Notes: generated from the sequence alone by a model not told the origin. Shown: positions 11,274 through 23,500, numbered from the stretch's first letter. The stretch is DNA of 64,000 bases from Camellia lanceoleosa (GCA_025200525.1 CM045770.1:87692084-87756083), one strand, 5' to 3'. Program-made: numbers and translations.

Positions 11274-12099
11274 AATAATGTATTTGGGAATGACTTTTTT
11301 TAGTGACTTTTTAGTTATAAAAAAAAATGTAATTGACTAATAGATATGACTTGTTTTTTTGTCTTAAATTCTTATTTTATCCTTTGGGAAAGAATCTAAT
11401 TATTTTGCTCTTGGTACAAAATTGAGGACATGTTAATCCTTTTACAGCCTTTGGTAGCCTTTGGCAATCTAGCCTTTCGAAATACATGTTAGTAGTGGGT
11501 CTGCCTTAAAAAAAAAAAAGAAAAAGGAAAAAAAAATATAAATTATAAATACATCTACTGAGATTTGATTAAAATATGAATTGTCCTATGTGATTCTGAA
11601 AATTACATTTCACTTTTTGAGATTTTTAATTTCATAATAAATCGCCATTTTTATTAATAAATTATTAAGTCAATTAACAGTTTTTTAATAATGTATTTGG
11701 GAATGACTTTTTTTAGTGACTTTTTAGTTATAAAAAAAAATGTAATTGACTAATAGATATGACTTGTTTTTTTGTCTTAAATTCTTATTTTATCCTTTGG
11801 GAAAGAATCTAATTATTTTGCTCTTGGTACAAAATTGAGGACATGTTAATCCTTTTACAGCCTTTGGTAGCCTTTGGCAATCTAGCCTTTCGAAATACAT
11901 GTTAGTAGTGGGTCTGCCTTAAAAAAAAAAAAGAAAAAGGAAAAAAAAATATAAATTATAAATACATCTACTGAGATTTGATTAAAATATGAATTGTCCT
12001 ATGTGATTCTGAAAATTACATTTCACTTTTTGAGATTTTTAATTTCATAATAAATCGCCATTTTTATTAATAAATTATTAAGTCAATTAACAGTTTTTA
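11274..12099. repeat. 413-bp tandem duplication
   Basis: Bases 11274-11686 and 11687-12099 are nearly identical, including long A runs and short motifs; I saw only small differences at the ends. The duplicated unit includes the left half of the MITE at 11950-12294. The near identity points to a recent event, or possibly an assembly duplication. Confidence 0.9.
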
Positions 12100-12294
12100 A
12101 TGATATTAGAAATATATTTCAATTAATAATACAGGTAGTTTTATTATTGTATAAAAGAGCAATTATGAATTTTATTTTTTTGGTTAATTCTGTTAAATAA
12201 ATTTTTTTAACAATGGAGTATTTGTAATTTTCTAAATCACATGAAGTAATCTGTACTTTAAGCAAAATTCAGAGAATGTATTAATAATTTATCT
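11950..12294. mobile_element. MITE, GGATAAATTAC-type family (MULE-like)
   Basis: The two ends are inverted repeats over about 60 bp (left ...AATACATCTACTGAGATTTG..., right reverse complement ...AATACATTCTCTGAATTTTG...). The left end resembles those of the MITEs at 46227, 59105 and 61030. It is flanked by runs of at least nine A on both sides, compatible with a 9-bp TSD but not informative. No coding capacity. Confidence 0.6.
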
Positions 12295-12976
12295 AAAAAA
12301 AAAAGGATAAAAAAATGCGTACATAGTTTAAACAATAAAAAAAATAAAAAAAAAATTCTAAACAAATCACAAAATTTTAATGTACACACAACCACACGGT
12401 GTATGGAACCTACTATACATGAGAGAAAAGTCTACATATATATATAAAAGATTTATTGTTCGGTTTTCATAGAGCAAGTAAGGGGATGGCTGAAAAATAA
12501 ATGGCTACGATAGAAAATATGTGAAAATATAAATTTTAGGAGAGAGAATTTCGTATTAGATAAAACTTTGGGGGGCATTTGTCATTAAAAGAAAATCAGA
12601 AAAAGGAAACAAAGAAAGAATATGTGAAATCGAATCGGCAATGCGCGCAACAACTGGCAGCTGCCGTTAATTTGGTATACATTTTTCAGGTGACACCAAA
12701 CCCAATTGAGACGTTCAAATTGCCCCAAAAATAATAATAATAAATAAACAAAAATAAATTATTTATACATAACTCGAGCGATTTTGATGAGCTCAAAACT
12801 TGGTTAGGCTTAATCCGAATTTGTGATAAGAGTTGCCTAAACCTGCTCGGACCTAACCATAACCCCAATTTATATATCTAAATCCAATCCGAGCATAATA
12901 AATTGAACTCATCTACCTTACCCTAAATCTGAGTTTTTTTTCTTCTTCTAACAATTAGGCTGCTTAGTTTGTTAAA

Positions 12977-13032
12977 GTTGGATATATTATTATTATTATT
13001 ATTTTTTGAATAAAATCATGAAGACAGCAAGG

Positions 13033-13063
<31 letters not shown>

Positions 13064-13131
13064 GGTAAGTGATAGCAAGGATTAGACTGCAAAAGGAAGG
13101 GCAAATTTTACTATTATTATTATTATTATTA
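12977..13131. repeat. TTA/ATT microsatellite cluster
   Basis: Three separate ATT/TTA trinucleotide runs (near 12987-13003, 13033-13063 and 13112-13131) within about 150 bp. The unique sequence between them contains two similar 'agcaaggatta' stretches, so the cluster may come from a local duplication. Confidence 0.8.
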
Positions 13132-13214
13132 AGATAGTGGGTAAGGGAAGACAACAAAGGATATTAAACTCCTTTTCATAAAAACTTGAACTCACAAATA
13201 GTGCTTGGCATTTC

Positions 13215-13215
<1 letters not shown>

Positions 13216-13250
<35 letters not shown>
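13216..13250. repeat. Compound (TA)n(GA)n microsatellite
   Basis: A run of TA dinucleotides passes directly into a run of GA dinucleotides. Confidence 0.85.
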
Positions 13251-13299
13251 CAAGTAAAACTGCATTATAAAATAAAGGGAAAAGAATGTCAGTGTGTTT

Positions 13300-13712
13300 G
13301 GTTTGAATTTTCTGAATTAAATTTTTTAAAAATTGACTTTTTTAATTTTCGTGTTTTTTTGTTTTTAATGAATATTTTTTAAATTTTAAAAAAAAATTAT
13401 TTTTTTAGATGCATCTTACTTAGATGTATCTAAAAAGTAAAAAATTTGTGAAAAATATTTAAAAAAATTAATAAATACATAAAAATACAAAAAAATATAC
13501 TGAATTCTTGTATTTTTTTTTTATATTTTTGATATTTAGTGAATTTTTAAGAGATTTTTTTTACAATTTTTTTACTTTTTAGATGTATTTATGTTAGGTG
13601 TGTCTAAAAAATAAAAAAATTACTTAAAATATTAAAAAAATTCAATAAAAACAAAAAAACACGAAAAATAAGAAAATAAAATGTTTTAAAAAGGTTTTTT
13701 TTGAAAAATGGA
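13300..13712. repeat. AT-rich foldback (long inverted repeat)
   Basis: The left half (TTTTCGTGTTTTTTTG... at about 13346) is matched by the reverse complement of the right half (CAAAAAAACACGAAAA at about 13650-13667). The arms are about 180-200 bp each around a centre near 13505. Each arm also has a small inner hairpin built from TTTTTAGATGCATCT-like arms. A related block lies at 53050-53290. Probably a foldback or MITE-like element; no TSD established. Confidence 0.6.
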
Positions 13713-14699
13713 AACAAGCAAAGAGTTTCCACACATATATCCAAACTAACAGACATAGAACAAAGAAGAAACCATAAAAGACTAAAACAAAAGAGAAAAC
13801 ACAAACGACATAAGAAAACTATGAACTCTAGCAGCAACAACACCAAAACCCGAATTACTGGATTATGACATTCCGACACAGAGCGGGTCGAAAAAGACTT
13901 GGGTTATTGTAGTTGTCTTCTATCTATAGCTCTCTCTCTTGCGTTTGTCATAAGCATATGAATGGGCGTGGAAGGGGCTAAAACCAAGAATTACCAATTC
14001 ATTAGAACCTGCGAAGATACTCATGCAAACTTTAGATGTAGGGTGGAAACATTACAAAAATGTAAATGATTCCTATTTTAGAAAATGGTTCAACACCTCT
14101 TCAGTTTAGATAGTGAACTAGAGCTGTACAATCTGGGACATGTGGGAATGCATTTTCAGATTGGGTCTTACTAATAAGTGTACCTATGACAAGTTTTAAA
14201 AAAATGAACAACACAAAAGACTTTTTACTAAAATTCAATGCACTTATATTAAAATTAATACGCTTTTTAACATTTTCACATATTTTCAAGACACTTTTTG
14301 CACACCTTCCAACATTAAACAACGCCTAAGAGATGCTTGTTAACATTCGCCTTTCAGATTTGTTACATCAAAATGTTGATTCACCAAACAATGAGCATCC
14401 ATATGCAAGCACAAATAAAAAAGGTATATGATAAAGGAAGGGCAAATTTAACACCCTATACCTGCAAAGTTGTAAAAAGGAAAATTAAACACCCCATTCC
14501 TGTAGAAGTTGTAAAGGTTTGGGACAACAAAATTGAGAACATGAGAGAGTATCACTTACCTACAAAAGAAAAAACCTTGGGTATCATCAATTAATGACTT
14601 TGGCACATGAAAAAAATCAAGAGGTCCAGTACAAAGGACAATCTCAAGGACATGTTTGTGTGTGCATAAGTTAAGTTTTCTGGTGCAAACAAAATTTGC
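13713..14699. other. Intergenic, nothing recognised
   Basis: AT-rich unique-looking sequence. The short open frames here show no family signature. Confidence 0.5.
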
Positions 14700-14719
14700 T
14701 TGCAAGTTACAACTATATA

Positions 14720-14952
14720 TATATATTTTTTTATTGACATCCAAGGTATCTGAATCAAAACTCGACTAACCCAGGAGTGTACAGGCTATCGGCAAGAAGT
14801 TTTCTACAAGTGTACCACAGTTAATTCAAGAGTTTTTCTCCTGTCCAATAGCCCCAAGGAATTCTTAGTACCTAAGAGATTTCGATGTTGAACCTTGGAA
14901 GAAGCACACCCCCAAAACCAAGGCCTTGCCACCAGGCTAACCCCTTGGGGTT
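14720..14952 (-). mobile_element. tRNA-derived SINE with perfect 20-bp TSD
   Basis: On the minus strand the element starts AACCCCAAGGGGTTAGCC. It has an A-box-like TAGCCTGGTGGC (plus coordinates 14928-14939) and a B-box-like GGTTCAACATC (14884-14894), the internal Pol III promoter layout of tRNA-derived SINEs. It ends with an A/T-rich tail near 14720-14735. Identical 20-bp direct repeats flank it at 14700-14719 and 14953-14972, the TSD expected from L1-type target-primed insertion. The perfect TSD suggests a fairly recent insertion. Confidence 0.85.
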
Positions 14953-14972
14953 TTGCAAGTTACAACTATATA

Positions 14973-16089
14973 AAGCAGCCAAAAGTAAGCAAAATCTGAT
15001 ATTATGTAATTTAACTGTTGCTGGTCACCAGTAAAAATCACAGAACCACCCGTCCATTCAACAATCACAATAGTAGGAAAAAAGAACAGGAAGCTTGAAT
15101 TAATCATATTCCAACCGTGTCAGGTACAAAGAAGCAATGAACTACCTTGATCTTGATCAATTGCTAAATGGGGAAAAAGATAAAAAGAGGAGGAAAATGG
15201 ATAGAGGGGACTATGTGATCAAATGGTTCAAATACCTAATGTTTCTAAAAAAGATGGATTAATGAAAGTTTAGCTACAAATACAAGCATGACATTGTGAA
15301 TGTATCAATGGAACTGTTTCTTCAATGCAGCCTCCATCTCAATGTCTCTACTTGATATAAAGAAAAATAATTATAAGAAATAGCTACAGAAAGTTCATGT
15401 TATTATCATATTCATGACACAGACAAATTAACAATTGAACTGAAGTAGATGCCCATTGCCCATATGTCCTCGTATTCATGGTTCTAGAAAATCACAAGTT
15501 CTTTCCTTAGTTTTCTCTTTCTTTCCATGTGAGTTGGGTTCTAGAAAGCCGACAACGCCTAAGAAACCCATAAAAGAAAGAAGTAAACCATCCTTCTATT
15601 GCTTATGCCATCTAAATACCAAAACATGTTCTTGGCGACCAACTGTATGGAGCTTCTAACCACAAACTGATCATCTCTGAAGATCTTACAAGTCAAGACT
15701 AGACAAAGAGCACATTGAACGGTACGATTGTGTGCTCTATAAAAAAGTAAATGAATAACATAATAAAATAGGAAAACCAAAAACCAGAATCAGCATTTTC
15801 CCGATGTATGAATTGTGCAACTACCAATGGCTAAACTTGACCATGAGAACGGAAGGAAACAAATAAAGCATGGTCGGGCTGTGCCTTAACATCCATGAAG
15901 AATATTGAATAATCCACAGCCTTGGAGATTACAATATTAAGTTTCAGATGTGAGTACCTCGCATCTTCCAAAAACTAAGCAAATTTTCCTCCCTCCTAAC
16001 CCTAATCAATGCCAAAAGTTCAACGCATACATAAATCTTAACCGAATTACCAAAATAACCAAAACAAATATTGAAACACCAATGGCACC
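14973..16089. other. Intergenic, nothing recognised
   Basis: AT-rich, with only short open frames without family signatures. Confidence 0.5.
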
Positions 16090-16960
16090 TATTAGTAAAA
16101 ATTATGCTTATCCCCAATCGACAGGGATTAAACAACAATTTAAACCAGACAATTAAACAAAGATAACCAAGCAATTGTGTAATTGATTCAAATGCCTCAA
16201 AGGAATGAGGACTTCTCTGGAACAATTAATCAGTTACAAAGCAAACAAAGTAAACAAAAAGTAATTCCAAGATGAAACTATTAAAATTCACAAAAATTTA
16301 CAAGGATACGAATTATAGAAGAAACTACTCCTAAACTAAGAAAGCTACTCCTAGATTATGTTAAGTCTAAAACTAGTTCTTTGTATTGTTGATGATCCTT
16401 CTCTCTGCAAACTTTCAGCTTTTATACTTTCACTTAAAACTCTAGCACATGATCTCATTTTCCTTGAAATTTGCTGGCCAATCTTTCCCCAACTGCTGCA
16501 ACTGCTTCTTCATCTTTCTCCAACACTTCACACAGACTTGCCACATGTCCCCCATGATCTCTAGCACTACCTTCGACAGAGGAGACCATTTTACTAAAAT
16601 CCATAACTACTTGCAACCTCCTTTGCTTCTTTAAACTTTTCATCTTTGTCCCAACTTTACTTTTAAACCTCCAGCCATATCATCACCCAATTTCCCTTCA
16701 ACTAATGAGCATGATCGACAGAGGAAATTCCTATTACCATCAACATCCCCTAGAAATTAGCCCATGATCTCCAATAAAGCTTGCAACTACTCCACAATCT
16801 TAGCCCATGGCATGCTCTTGCTGTATTGCACATGTGACTACCATTTCCTTGCCACTTAATCCTCTGATCAATACGCACCCCAACTATGACTTTGTTGCCA
16901 CATGTCACAATTTGATTTGTGCACCTATCGATAGACATTTTACAAAAACGGGTGAAAACA
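16090..16960 (-). repeat. 3' LTR of the non-coding element
   Basis: Matches 17930-18800 along its whole length. The two differ by scattered substitutions. Confidence 0.85.
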
Positions 16961-17929
16961 ATGCCCCCCTAACTTTTTAAGAATGAGACTTACTCAAATT
17001 CTTGAAGAGTTATAAAATCAAAATTAAATCGACAGTTACCCTTTCAACAAACAAACATATATAAAATATATGCCTATGGCCAAAAATCTAGTGATTAAGC
17101 ACCATACATACCAAAATAGTATCGTCGATAAATTGATGTCACTGTTATTAATGAGTATGTGCCATTTAATTGGCAAAATTACAATAACACTCAATCCAAG
17201 TGAGGTATATTATTTCGACAAAGCAAATTGGCAATATTTCAAGTATGTGATCTTCAAGTGGTTAATTAGAACTACCTTCCACCAACAGAACTATGCACTT
17301 TGGTCTTATATTATTCCAACAACGTTGGATCTTTAGCCAATTCACTAACGTTAAGTTTTGGTGTGATCCAGGGTGTTGAATGCCATAATTCATAATTTTG
17401 CATGGCTCAAAATTTCTGAAAAATTCAACATTTTAAACAATGTCAAAAATACTAAATTCATCATGAATTGGTTGTTCATCACTTTTAGCTATGGTTGGCT
17501 TGAAATCAAACTTCTGAACCACATTGTTTGCATCACTATTTGGACTAAGATTTGCAAAAACGAGCTAATTTCTCCTTTCACTCATTAATGGGTTAGAAAT
17601 ATTTTTTGAAAACCCAAAAAATATTTCTTTGTGAAATTGTCCCCTTACCACTGAGTTTTTATTCTCATGGCCTTCTGTTTTTGCAATCATGACAATTGAT
17701 AGAGTAACAGCACCAACATTTGAAGGTGTCTTGTGAACCTCCACCCTTGTTTGACACTGCCCTCTAGAAAAATCATCAATAACACTTCTTAACTCACCAA
17801 CCAAGCCTTCTTCAATTGTGAAACCAAAATGCTAATAGGCAGTATAGAAGGGCTACTCATTTGGCTTTGATGCCTCGTCTTTTCCATTGTTCCAAATTAG
17901 GATGTTGTCCCACTAGGCGTGCCAAAAAT

Positions 17930-18800
17930 TGTTAGTAAAAATTATGCTTATCCCCAATCGACAGGGATTAAACAACAATTTAAACCAAACAATTAAGCAA
18001 AGATAACCGGGCAACTGTGTAATTGATTCAAATGTCTCAAAGAAATGAGGACTTCTCTAGAACAATTAATCAGTTACAAAGCAAACAAAGTAAACAAAAA
18101 GTAATTACAAGATGAAACTACTAAAGTTCACAAAAGTTTACAAGGATATGAATTATAGAAGAAACTACTCCTAAACTAAGAAAGCTACTCCTAGATTATG
18201 TTAAGTCTAAAACTAGTTCTTTGTGTTGTTGATGATCCTTCTCTCTGCAAACTTTCAGCTTTTATACTTTCACTTAAAACTCTAGCACATGATCCCACAT
18301 TCCTTGAAATTTGCTGGCCAATCTTTCCCCATCTGCTGCAACCGCTTCTTCATCTTTCTCCAGCACTTCACACAGACTTGCCACATGTCCCCCATGATCT
18401 CTAGCACTACCTTCGACAGAGGAGACCATTTTATTAAAATCCATAACTACTTGCAACCTCCTTAGCTTCTTTAAACTTTTTATCTTTGTCCCAACTTTAC
18501 TTTTAAACCTCCAGCCACATCATCACCCAATTTCTCTTCAACTAATGAGCATGATCGACAGAGGAAATTCCTATTAACATCAACATCTCCTAGAAATTAG
18601 CCTATGATCTCCAATAAAGCTTGCAACTGCTCCACAATCTTAGCCAATGGCATGCTCTTGCTGTATTGCACATGTGACTACCATTTCCTTGCTACATAAC
18701 CCTCTGATTAATACGCACCCCAACTATGACTTTGTTGCCACATGTCACAATCTGATTTGTAAACCTATTGACAGACATTTTACAAAAACAGGTGCAAACA
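17930..18800 (-). repeat. 5' LTR of the non-coding element
   Basis: Starts TGTTAGTAAAAATT and ends GGTGCAAACA on the plus strand. It abuts the primer-binding-site-like sequence at 17910-17929. Confidence 0.85.
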
Positions 18801-19518
18801 ATAGCATAAACCCCACAAATCGTATTGTGCCAACAAGCTTGCAAAAGCACAATCCTATAATATGGTCGAGAATTTGGTGAATAGAAGCTGGTTGAATGCA
18901 ACATCTTTCCAAGCTGGGCAAATTGTTACCATGAAAAAGAACATATTTGAAAAAAGAGTACAAAATTCCGCCCCATTAACCTAGTAAAAATAAAATAGGT
19001 TTCTAGAGGGAGTTCTGGGTTCAAGTTTATGGAGAAGCACCGAACACCCAGTTGTGCAGACCTAACTTACTGACCCGCTTCCTTCTTCCCCCCCCCCCCC
19101 CCCCCCCCCCCCACCAAAAGTCCCAAACAAGTTATACATTTTGTTTAATTGTTTGATAGTACTCCTAAACAAGTTCTAACTTTTTTGGAGCAAAATATAG
19201 AACACAGATTTAGTAGGACCAGAATGGGGCAAAAATCACATCTTGTGTATAAATCCCAGATAAAGTACTCTTTTTGGAACAAAACCCACAATAAAAAAAG
19301 AAAAAAAAAATTGATCACAACATTAATTTTACAAGTTCATCACAAAGCCACCATTTTAAACCACAATGCATCAATATTTATTTTCAGCATACACTTTAAC
19401 CCATTTATTCATCAAATTGGAAAAAAATAATATCAAATAAAATCAAAAACAAAACAGACAACTACATTAACATCAAAACAAACTAATAACAATATCATAT
19501 ATAAACAATTGAATTTTT
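18801..19518. other. Intergenic, downstream of the mTERF gene
   Basis: No gene. Contains a run of 25 C at 19088-19112 and AT-rich DNA that would hold the 3' untranslated region of the minus-strand mTERF gene. A GGGTTCAAG B-box-like motif near 19018 next to the C-run might be a SINE scrap, but no A box or TSD was found. Confidence 0.5.
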
Positions 19519-20514
19519 CTATAAGGCATTGTCATCATCATATTTTGTACACCACAAAGGAGAAGTTCTCACCGGTATTGATGAATTACAACACACTTCC
19601 AATCTACCCTGAAACCTCTCCTCTCCAGTCTTTAGCATGGCCGGGAGCGATAAAAATACGCCCTTCTCGATGCAACGCCGGTGCCTAGGCTTAATCCTAT
19701 TTTCCAAGCTAAACGAAAAGTAGTGTGGAAATTCCTTCAGTTCTTTCAATTCCCTCCCCATTTCCACCATAAAGTAATCGAATTTGGGCTCGAAATTGTG
19801 TTCGATGCTGTAACAAAACAGAGATGGAAATCTACGGAACATGGAGATTGTGTCTCGGTAATTGAATCCGATTTTTTGAAAGTAATCAATTCTGGGTATG
19901 AATTTTTGTTCGACGGAGGCGGAGAGGAGGGAGGTGTGTTTGTTGATTTCGGCTATGCCGATGCTCTGGAGGAAGTATAGGGTGGGGCGGAGGCGGGACT
20001 CGACGGAGCAGAGGAGGAGGCGGGGGCGGCGGTGGATGACGCGGCGGAGGTCGGAGCCCTCCACGGCGGCTTCGCGGAGGAGGAAGGTGAAGATGGGGAC
20101 GAGGGTGGAGATTTTGGAGGTGAGGATTTCGGGGCACATGGCGGCGATGCGGCGGAGGTCGGAGGAGGTGAGGCCGGCGGCGGAGCGGAGGAAGTCGACG
20201 ACGGATTTGATGTCGGCGGCGGCGGCGGAGACGATGGGAGGGTGGGTGGAGAGGAGGGAGAAGAGGTCGATCCCGATTGAATCGAGGTAGAGCATTTTTT
20301 CTTGGAATTCGGAGTGGGGGTTTGGGGGGGTTTCTGGGGTTTTGGGGGGTTTTGGAGGGAGGGAGATGGTGGTTTTGGTGGAGGAAAGGGTGGGAAAGCG
20401 CAGGTTTCTTGGGCGAGAAAGTGAGGGAAAGTTGGGGGGTTTGGTAGGAAACTTGAGTTTGGGGGGTAGAGCATTGGTGGTGGTGTTGGGAGAGAGATGG
20501 AGGGTGTCTTGCAT
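19519..20514 (-). CDS. mTERF-family organellar transcription factor (MTEF1-like)
   Basis: A single-exon protein of 331 residues. Residues 1 to about 65 are Pro/Ser/Thr-rich and poor in acidic residues, as expected of a plastid or mitochondrial transit peptide. From about residue 70 come repeated mTERF helical units, each with a Pro-containing turn: YLDSIGIDLFSLLSTHPPIV, DLRRIAAMCPEILTSKI, DLRRVIHRRPRLLLCSVESRL, YFQKIGFNYRDTISMFRRFPSLFCYSIE, and ELKEFPHYFSFSLENRIKPRH. The C-terminal block (GRLEVCCNSS...SPLWCTKYD) resembles plant MTEF1/SOLDAT10-type proteins from memory; I have not aligned it. mTERF proteins bind organellar nucleic acids and affect transcription termination, splicing or plastid gene expression. 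The start is the ATG at 20514. The first half is much more GC-rich than its surroundings. The intact frame supports a working gene. Confidence 0.9.
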   Translation of the reverse strand: MQDTLHLSPNTTTNALPPKLKFPTKPPNFPSLSRPRNLRFPTLSSTKTTISLPPKPPKTPETPPNPHSEFQEKMLYLDSIGIDLFSLLSTHPPIVSAAAADIKSVVDFLRSAAGLTSSDLRRIAAMCPEILTSKISTLVPIFTFLLREAAVEGSDLRRVIHRRPRLLLCSVESRLRPTLYFLQSIGIAEINKHTSLLSASVEQKFIPRIDYFQKIGFNYRDTISMFRRFPSLFCYSIEHNFEPKFDYFMVEMGRELKELKEFPHYFSFSLENRIKPRHRRCIEKGVFLSLPAMLKTGEERFQGRLEVCCNSSIPVRTSPLWCTKYDDDNAL

Positions 20515-23500
20515 ATTGGGGGGGAGGTTGTTGCTACATGTTTGGATGGAGAGAGAAGCTTTTCTTCCTGGGTAGAGAAAAAAATTTTATGAAGTGGAGT
20601 GGAGTGTCAATGGATAAGGCTGTGGAGATGATTCGAACGATAGTGCTATCGGAAATCCGAGGTTCGAGAAAAGAAAGGATAAAATGTGTATAAAGATGGG
20701 TTTTAAATGTTGGGTTCTACAAACTCTTTAAATGGGACTTGCTGTGAAATATGGTCTGCTTTTCATAGGCCCAACAAATTTCACTAATATTTTATATTTA
20801 TTAAAAAAAATTAAAAATTAAAATAAAATACTGTTATAAAAATAATGAATTTTATAATCTATAATCTATATAAAAAGAATGTAAGAATGGTATAACGTAT
20901 GGTGTAACACTTGGGCTACTATGCAAGTCTGTGGCTTCTTTGGTTTGCAAAGCAGATTTGGGCTGGCTACGTGACCTTCAGCTTAGCCACAGACACGACA
21001 GTAAAAACAAACAAATTCCATTATTCTTCCTACAAATTCCGAGTTCCTTCTTGTTGCTGCTACAGATTTTCCCAAGGTTTCCTGTAAAGATTTTTTTCGT
21101 TGTTGTTTGCTTCATTTCCAATACCATTCATCGTAGAAATTTTCCAAAACGGTGGTTTGTTGTTTGCCTATTTCCCAAAGCTCCTCCCTGCCAAATTTTG
21201 TTGCAGATTTTGGATTACCCACGTGGAATTCAAATTAGCCACGCCAACAATGAAGAAGAAAACAAATGTTACCCCTTTGAACAGCAGGGGATTTTGTTTT
21301 TCATGCCACCAGCAAACATGGGGTTTCTCACAAGATATATATACATATCTTGTGGATGGAGCTGTTGTAGCCTATTCTTCCTATCACTGTCGATGTTGTT
21401 GTTGCCGTGACAATGTCAAAATTAGGCATCCAAAGCTTTGCTCCTACCTTTTCAAATCCTGGTAATTACATTTGTAATTTAATGCCTATTATTTACAAGT
21501 GTGTTGCATAATATTTACCCACACTGTTTTCACCCCTACCCACATGTTAAACAAATGCACACAATGTGTTTGTCAATATGTCTCAATAAACAAAGAGTTT
21601 ACCAAGGTCAATTTTCTGAAATAGAATACATATTTTCAAACAAAAAGAAGGCTGAAGAAAAATAAGACCCATCCAATTTTCTAAGTTTAAAATCCAAATC
21701 CAAGCAATAGAAATGTATGACATATTACTTGAAAATATAAAACAAATAAATAAAGAAAATGAAAATCCAAAAACCCCAAGTCATTGAAGCTTCCAAAACC
21801 AAAAACATTTGAAGCTTCTAAAAGGAAATTTTCTGTCCTAGAGCAACAATCATGAAGCTAAGGAATTCCTCCTCCTCTTGTGCTATAACAAGCCAAGTTA
21901 CTGTGCAAATGAAAACCAGTGCCCAAAAATGAAACGATCCTACCTTCAGTCAGAGATTTATAACAAAAACATCCAAGAAAAAACTAAAAAAATTGTTACA
22001 TGTATACGGGGGGACATACTATTGGGATCCAAGAAATTTTTCACATTGAACAAACAAATTAGTTCCAAATAACAAGTCATCTATGTTAATTACCTGTGTC
22101 CCAAATCGTAAGTTTCAATCTTTTCCCACCAACTGTTAGTAGCTTGATCTTGAAATCCACACGTGGAAATGATCATAGTAAGGACTTTAAGCTCAATATT
22201 CAATGAATTCAAATAAAAAATGAGTAAAGCCCATCAAAAGAAAAATATAAAGTGCACATTAATCTTCCAGTTCATATCATTTCCATTCTTCACAGGAAAC
22301 TACATTAGCTAAACAAGCAAAAAGAAACTACATTTCTAAGCCAAATCGCTGCGTGGAAGTTCAAAAAAAGTGCAAGTAAATAAAAAATTGTGAGACATAC
22401 ATAAACAACAATATTCATTCCATCTACCCCCCTAATCACCCATTCAAATATTCTAAAAGGTTGAGTTAAGTGTACATGTATCATTTTCAACCAAAAAAAA
22501 AAAAAAAAAAAAAAAAACTAATCTCTAAAAGAGTTTTCCTTCTGGTATTTCAATTGAAATGATTCCCAAATGGACAATTCAAAGAGCACAGGTTTGGAAT
22601 CATAAAGAAGGCAACCAACTCAAAAAAAGAGCAATCAAATTTGATTCCCTTATTTATGTCAGTTCAATTCACCTTAAAACTACCAACATAGAAATTAAAT
22701 TATTTTGAAACCTAACTAATCAAGAAGATGCAATTAAAAACCCTATACAAATTCCCAAAGAAATCATAAATTCAGATTCACTTTGTAAAACTCCCATTGT
22801 CTTATCAGCCATGAAGTTTTTTAGCTATATAAAAACCAGAAGCATAACTCAATTAAGCATTATTATTTAAGCAGCTTTAAACTATTTATAGAACCAAAGA
22901 TATTAAAAGAAAGACGATAAAGGAAAGGAACATGAAAACTCGCTACAATAAAAGCCTGAATAACAAGAAGAAGATTAGTTATTTATAAAGAAAACAAGAA
23001 AAACAACTCAAAACCAAATCTGATTAGAAGTAACAAGTTTCAAGAGCAAATGTTAATACCCTTGGCTCATTCTTTTCTTTACTTGTAGCTTTCTTCGTAT
23101 GCAAATTAACACATTGTACAACACACATGTCAACCACATATATTGCACTAAAAAATCAAACAAACCCATGCATGAAACTCCATTGCTATGCAATTCTCTC
23201 TAAAAATTTGGGGCTAAAAAAGGTTCCCCACGTAGAAATTGAGAAAACGTTAGTTAAAATTCAAAGCACAATTGTTTAAATCATAAAACTGTGTAATTGC
23301 TGAGTGGGTGTTGTAGATTGAATCGTAGAATCAAATTAAGGATCATAAAATAAATCTGCTCTCTGTCTTCAATGGGGTGTAAGTTTTCTTTGAGTAAATG
23401 GATTAGATTTGTTTTTATTCTAATAGCAATTTTTGAAACTACATTAAGTTTTCATCTGAGAGAATGGTCTTCATTTGGCTTGAAAAATAGTATTACTAAT

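Larger units (their letters stand above)
16090..18800 (-). mobile_element. Non-coding LTR retrotransposon (LARD/TRIM-like) with two 871-bp LTRs
   Basis: Two direct repeats of equal length (16090-16960 and 17930-18800), more than 90 percent alike by eye, enclose 969 bp without gag or pol. Left of the right-hand repeat, read on the minus strand, lies TTTTTGGCACGCCTAGTGGG (17910-17929), a primer-binding-site-like sequence. Right of the left-hand repeat, on the minus strand, is a purine-rich tract (GTTAGGGGGGCAT). Both place the 5' LTR on the right. The right LTR has TG...CA ends; the left one starts TA, a G-to-A change. No convincing TSD was found. It must have moved using another element's proteins. 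Confidence 0.8.

Noticed and set aside
14880..14940. tRNA gene
   Set aside because: A and B boxes are present, but there is no cloverleaf. The 20-bp TSD shows it is a SINE.
20032..20280. Plus-strand Gly/Glu/Asp-rich open frame
   Set aside because: Shadow of the GC-rich mTERF coding sequence on the other strand.
20931..21465. Two overlapping open frames rich in Phe, Leu and Cys
   Set aside because: No domain or codon pattern typical of a gene; the frames overlap each other.
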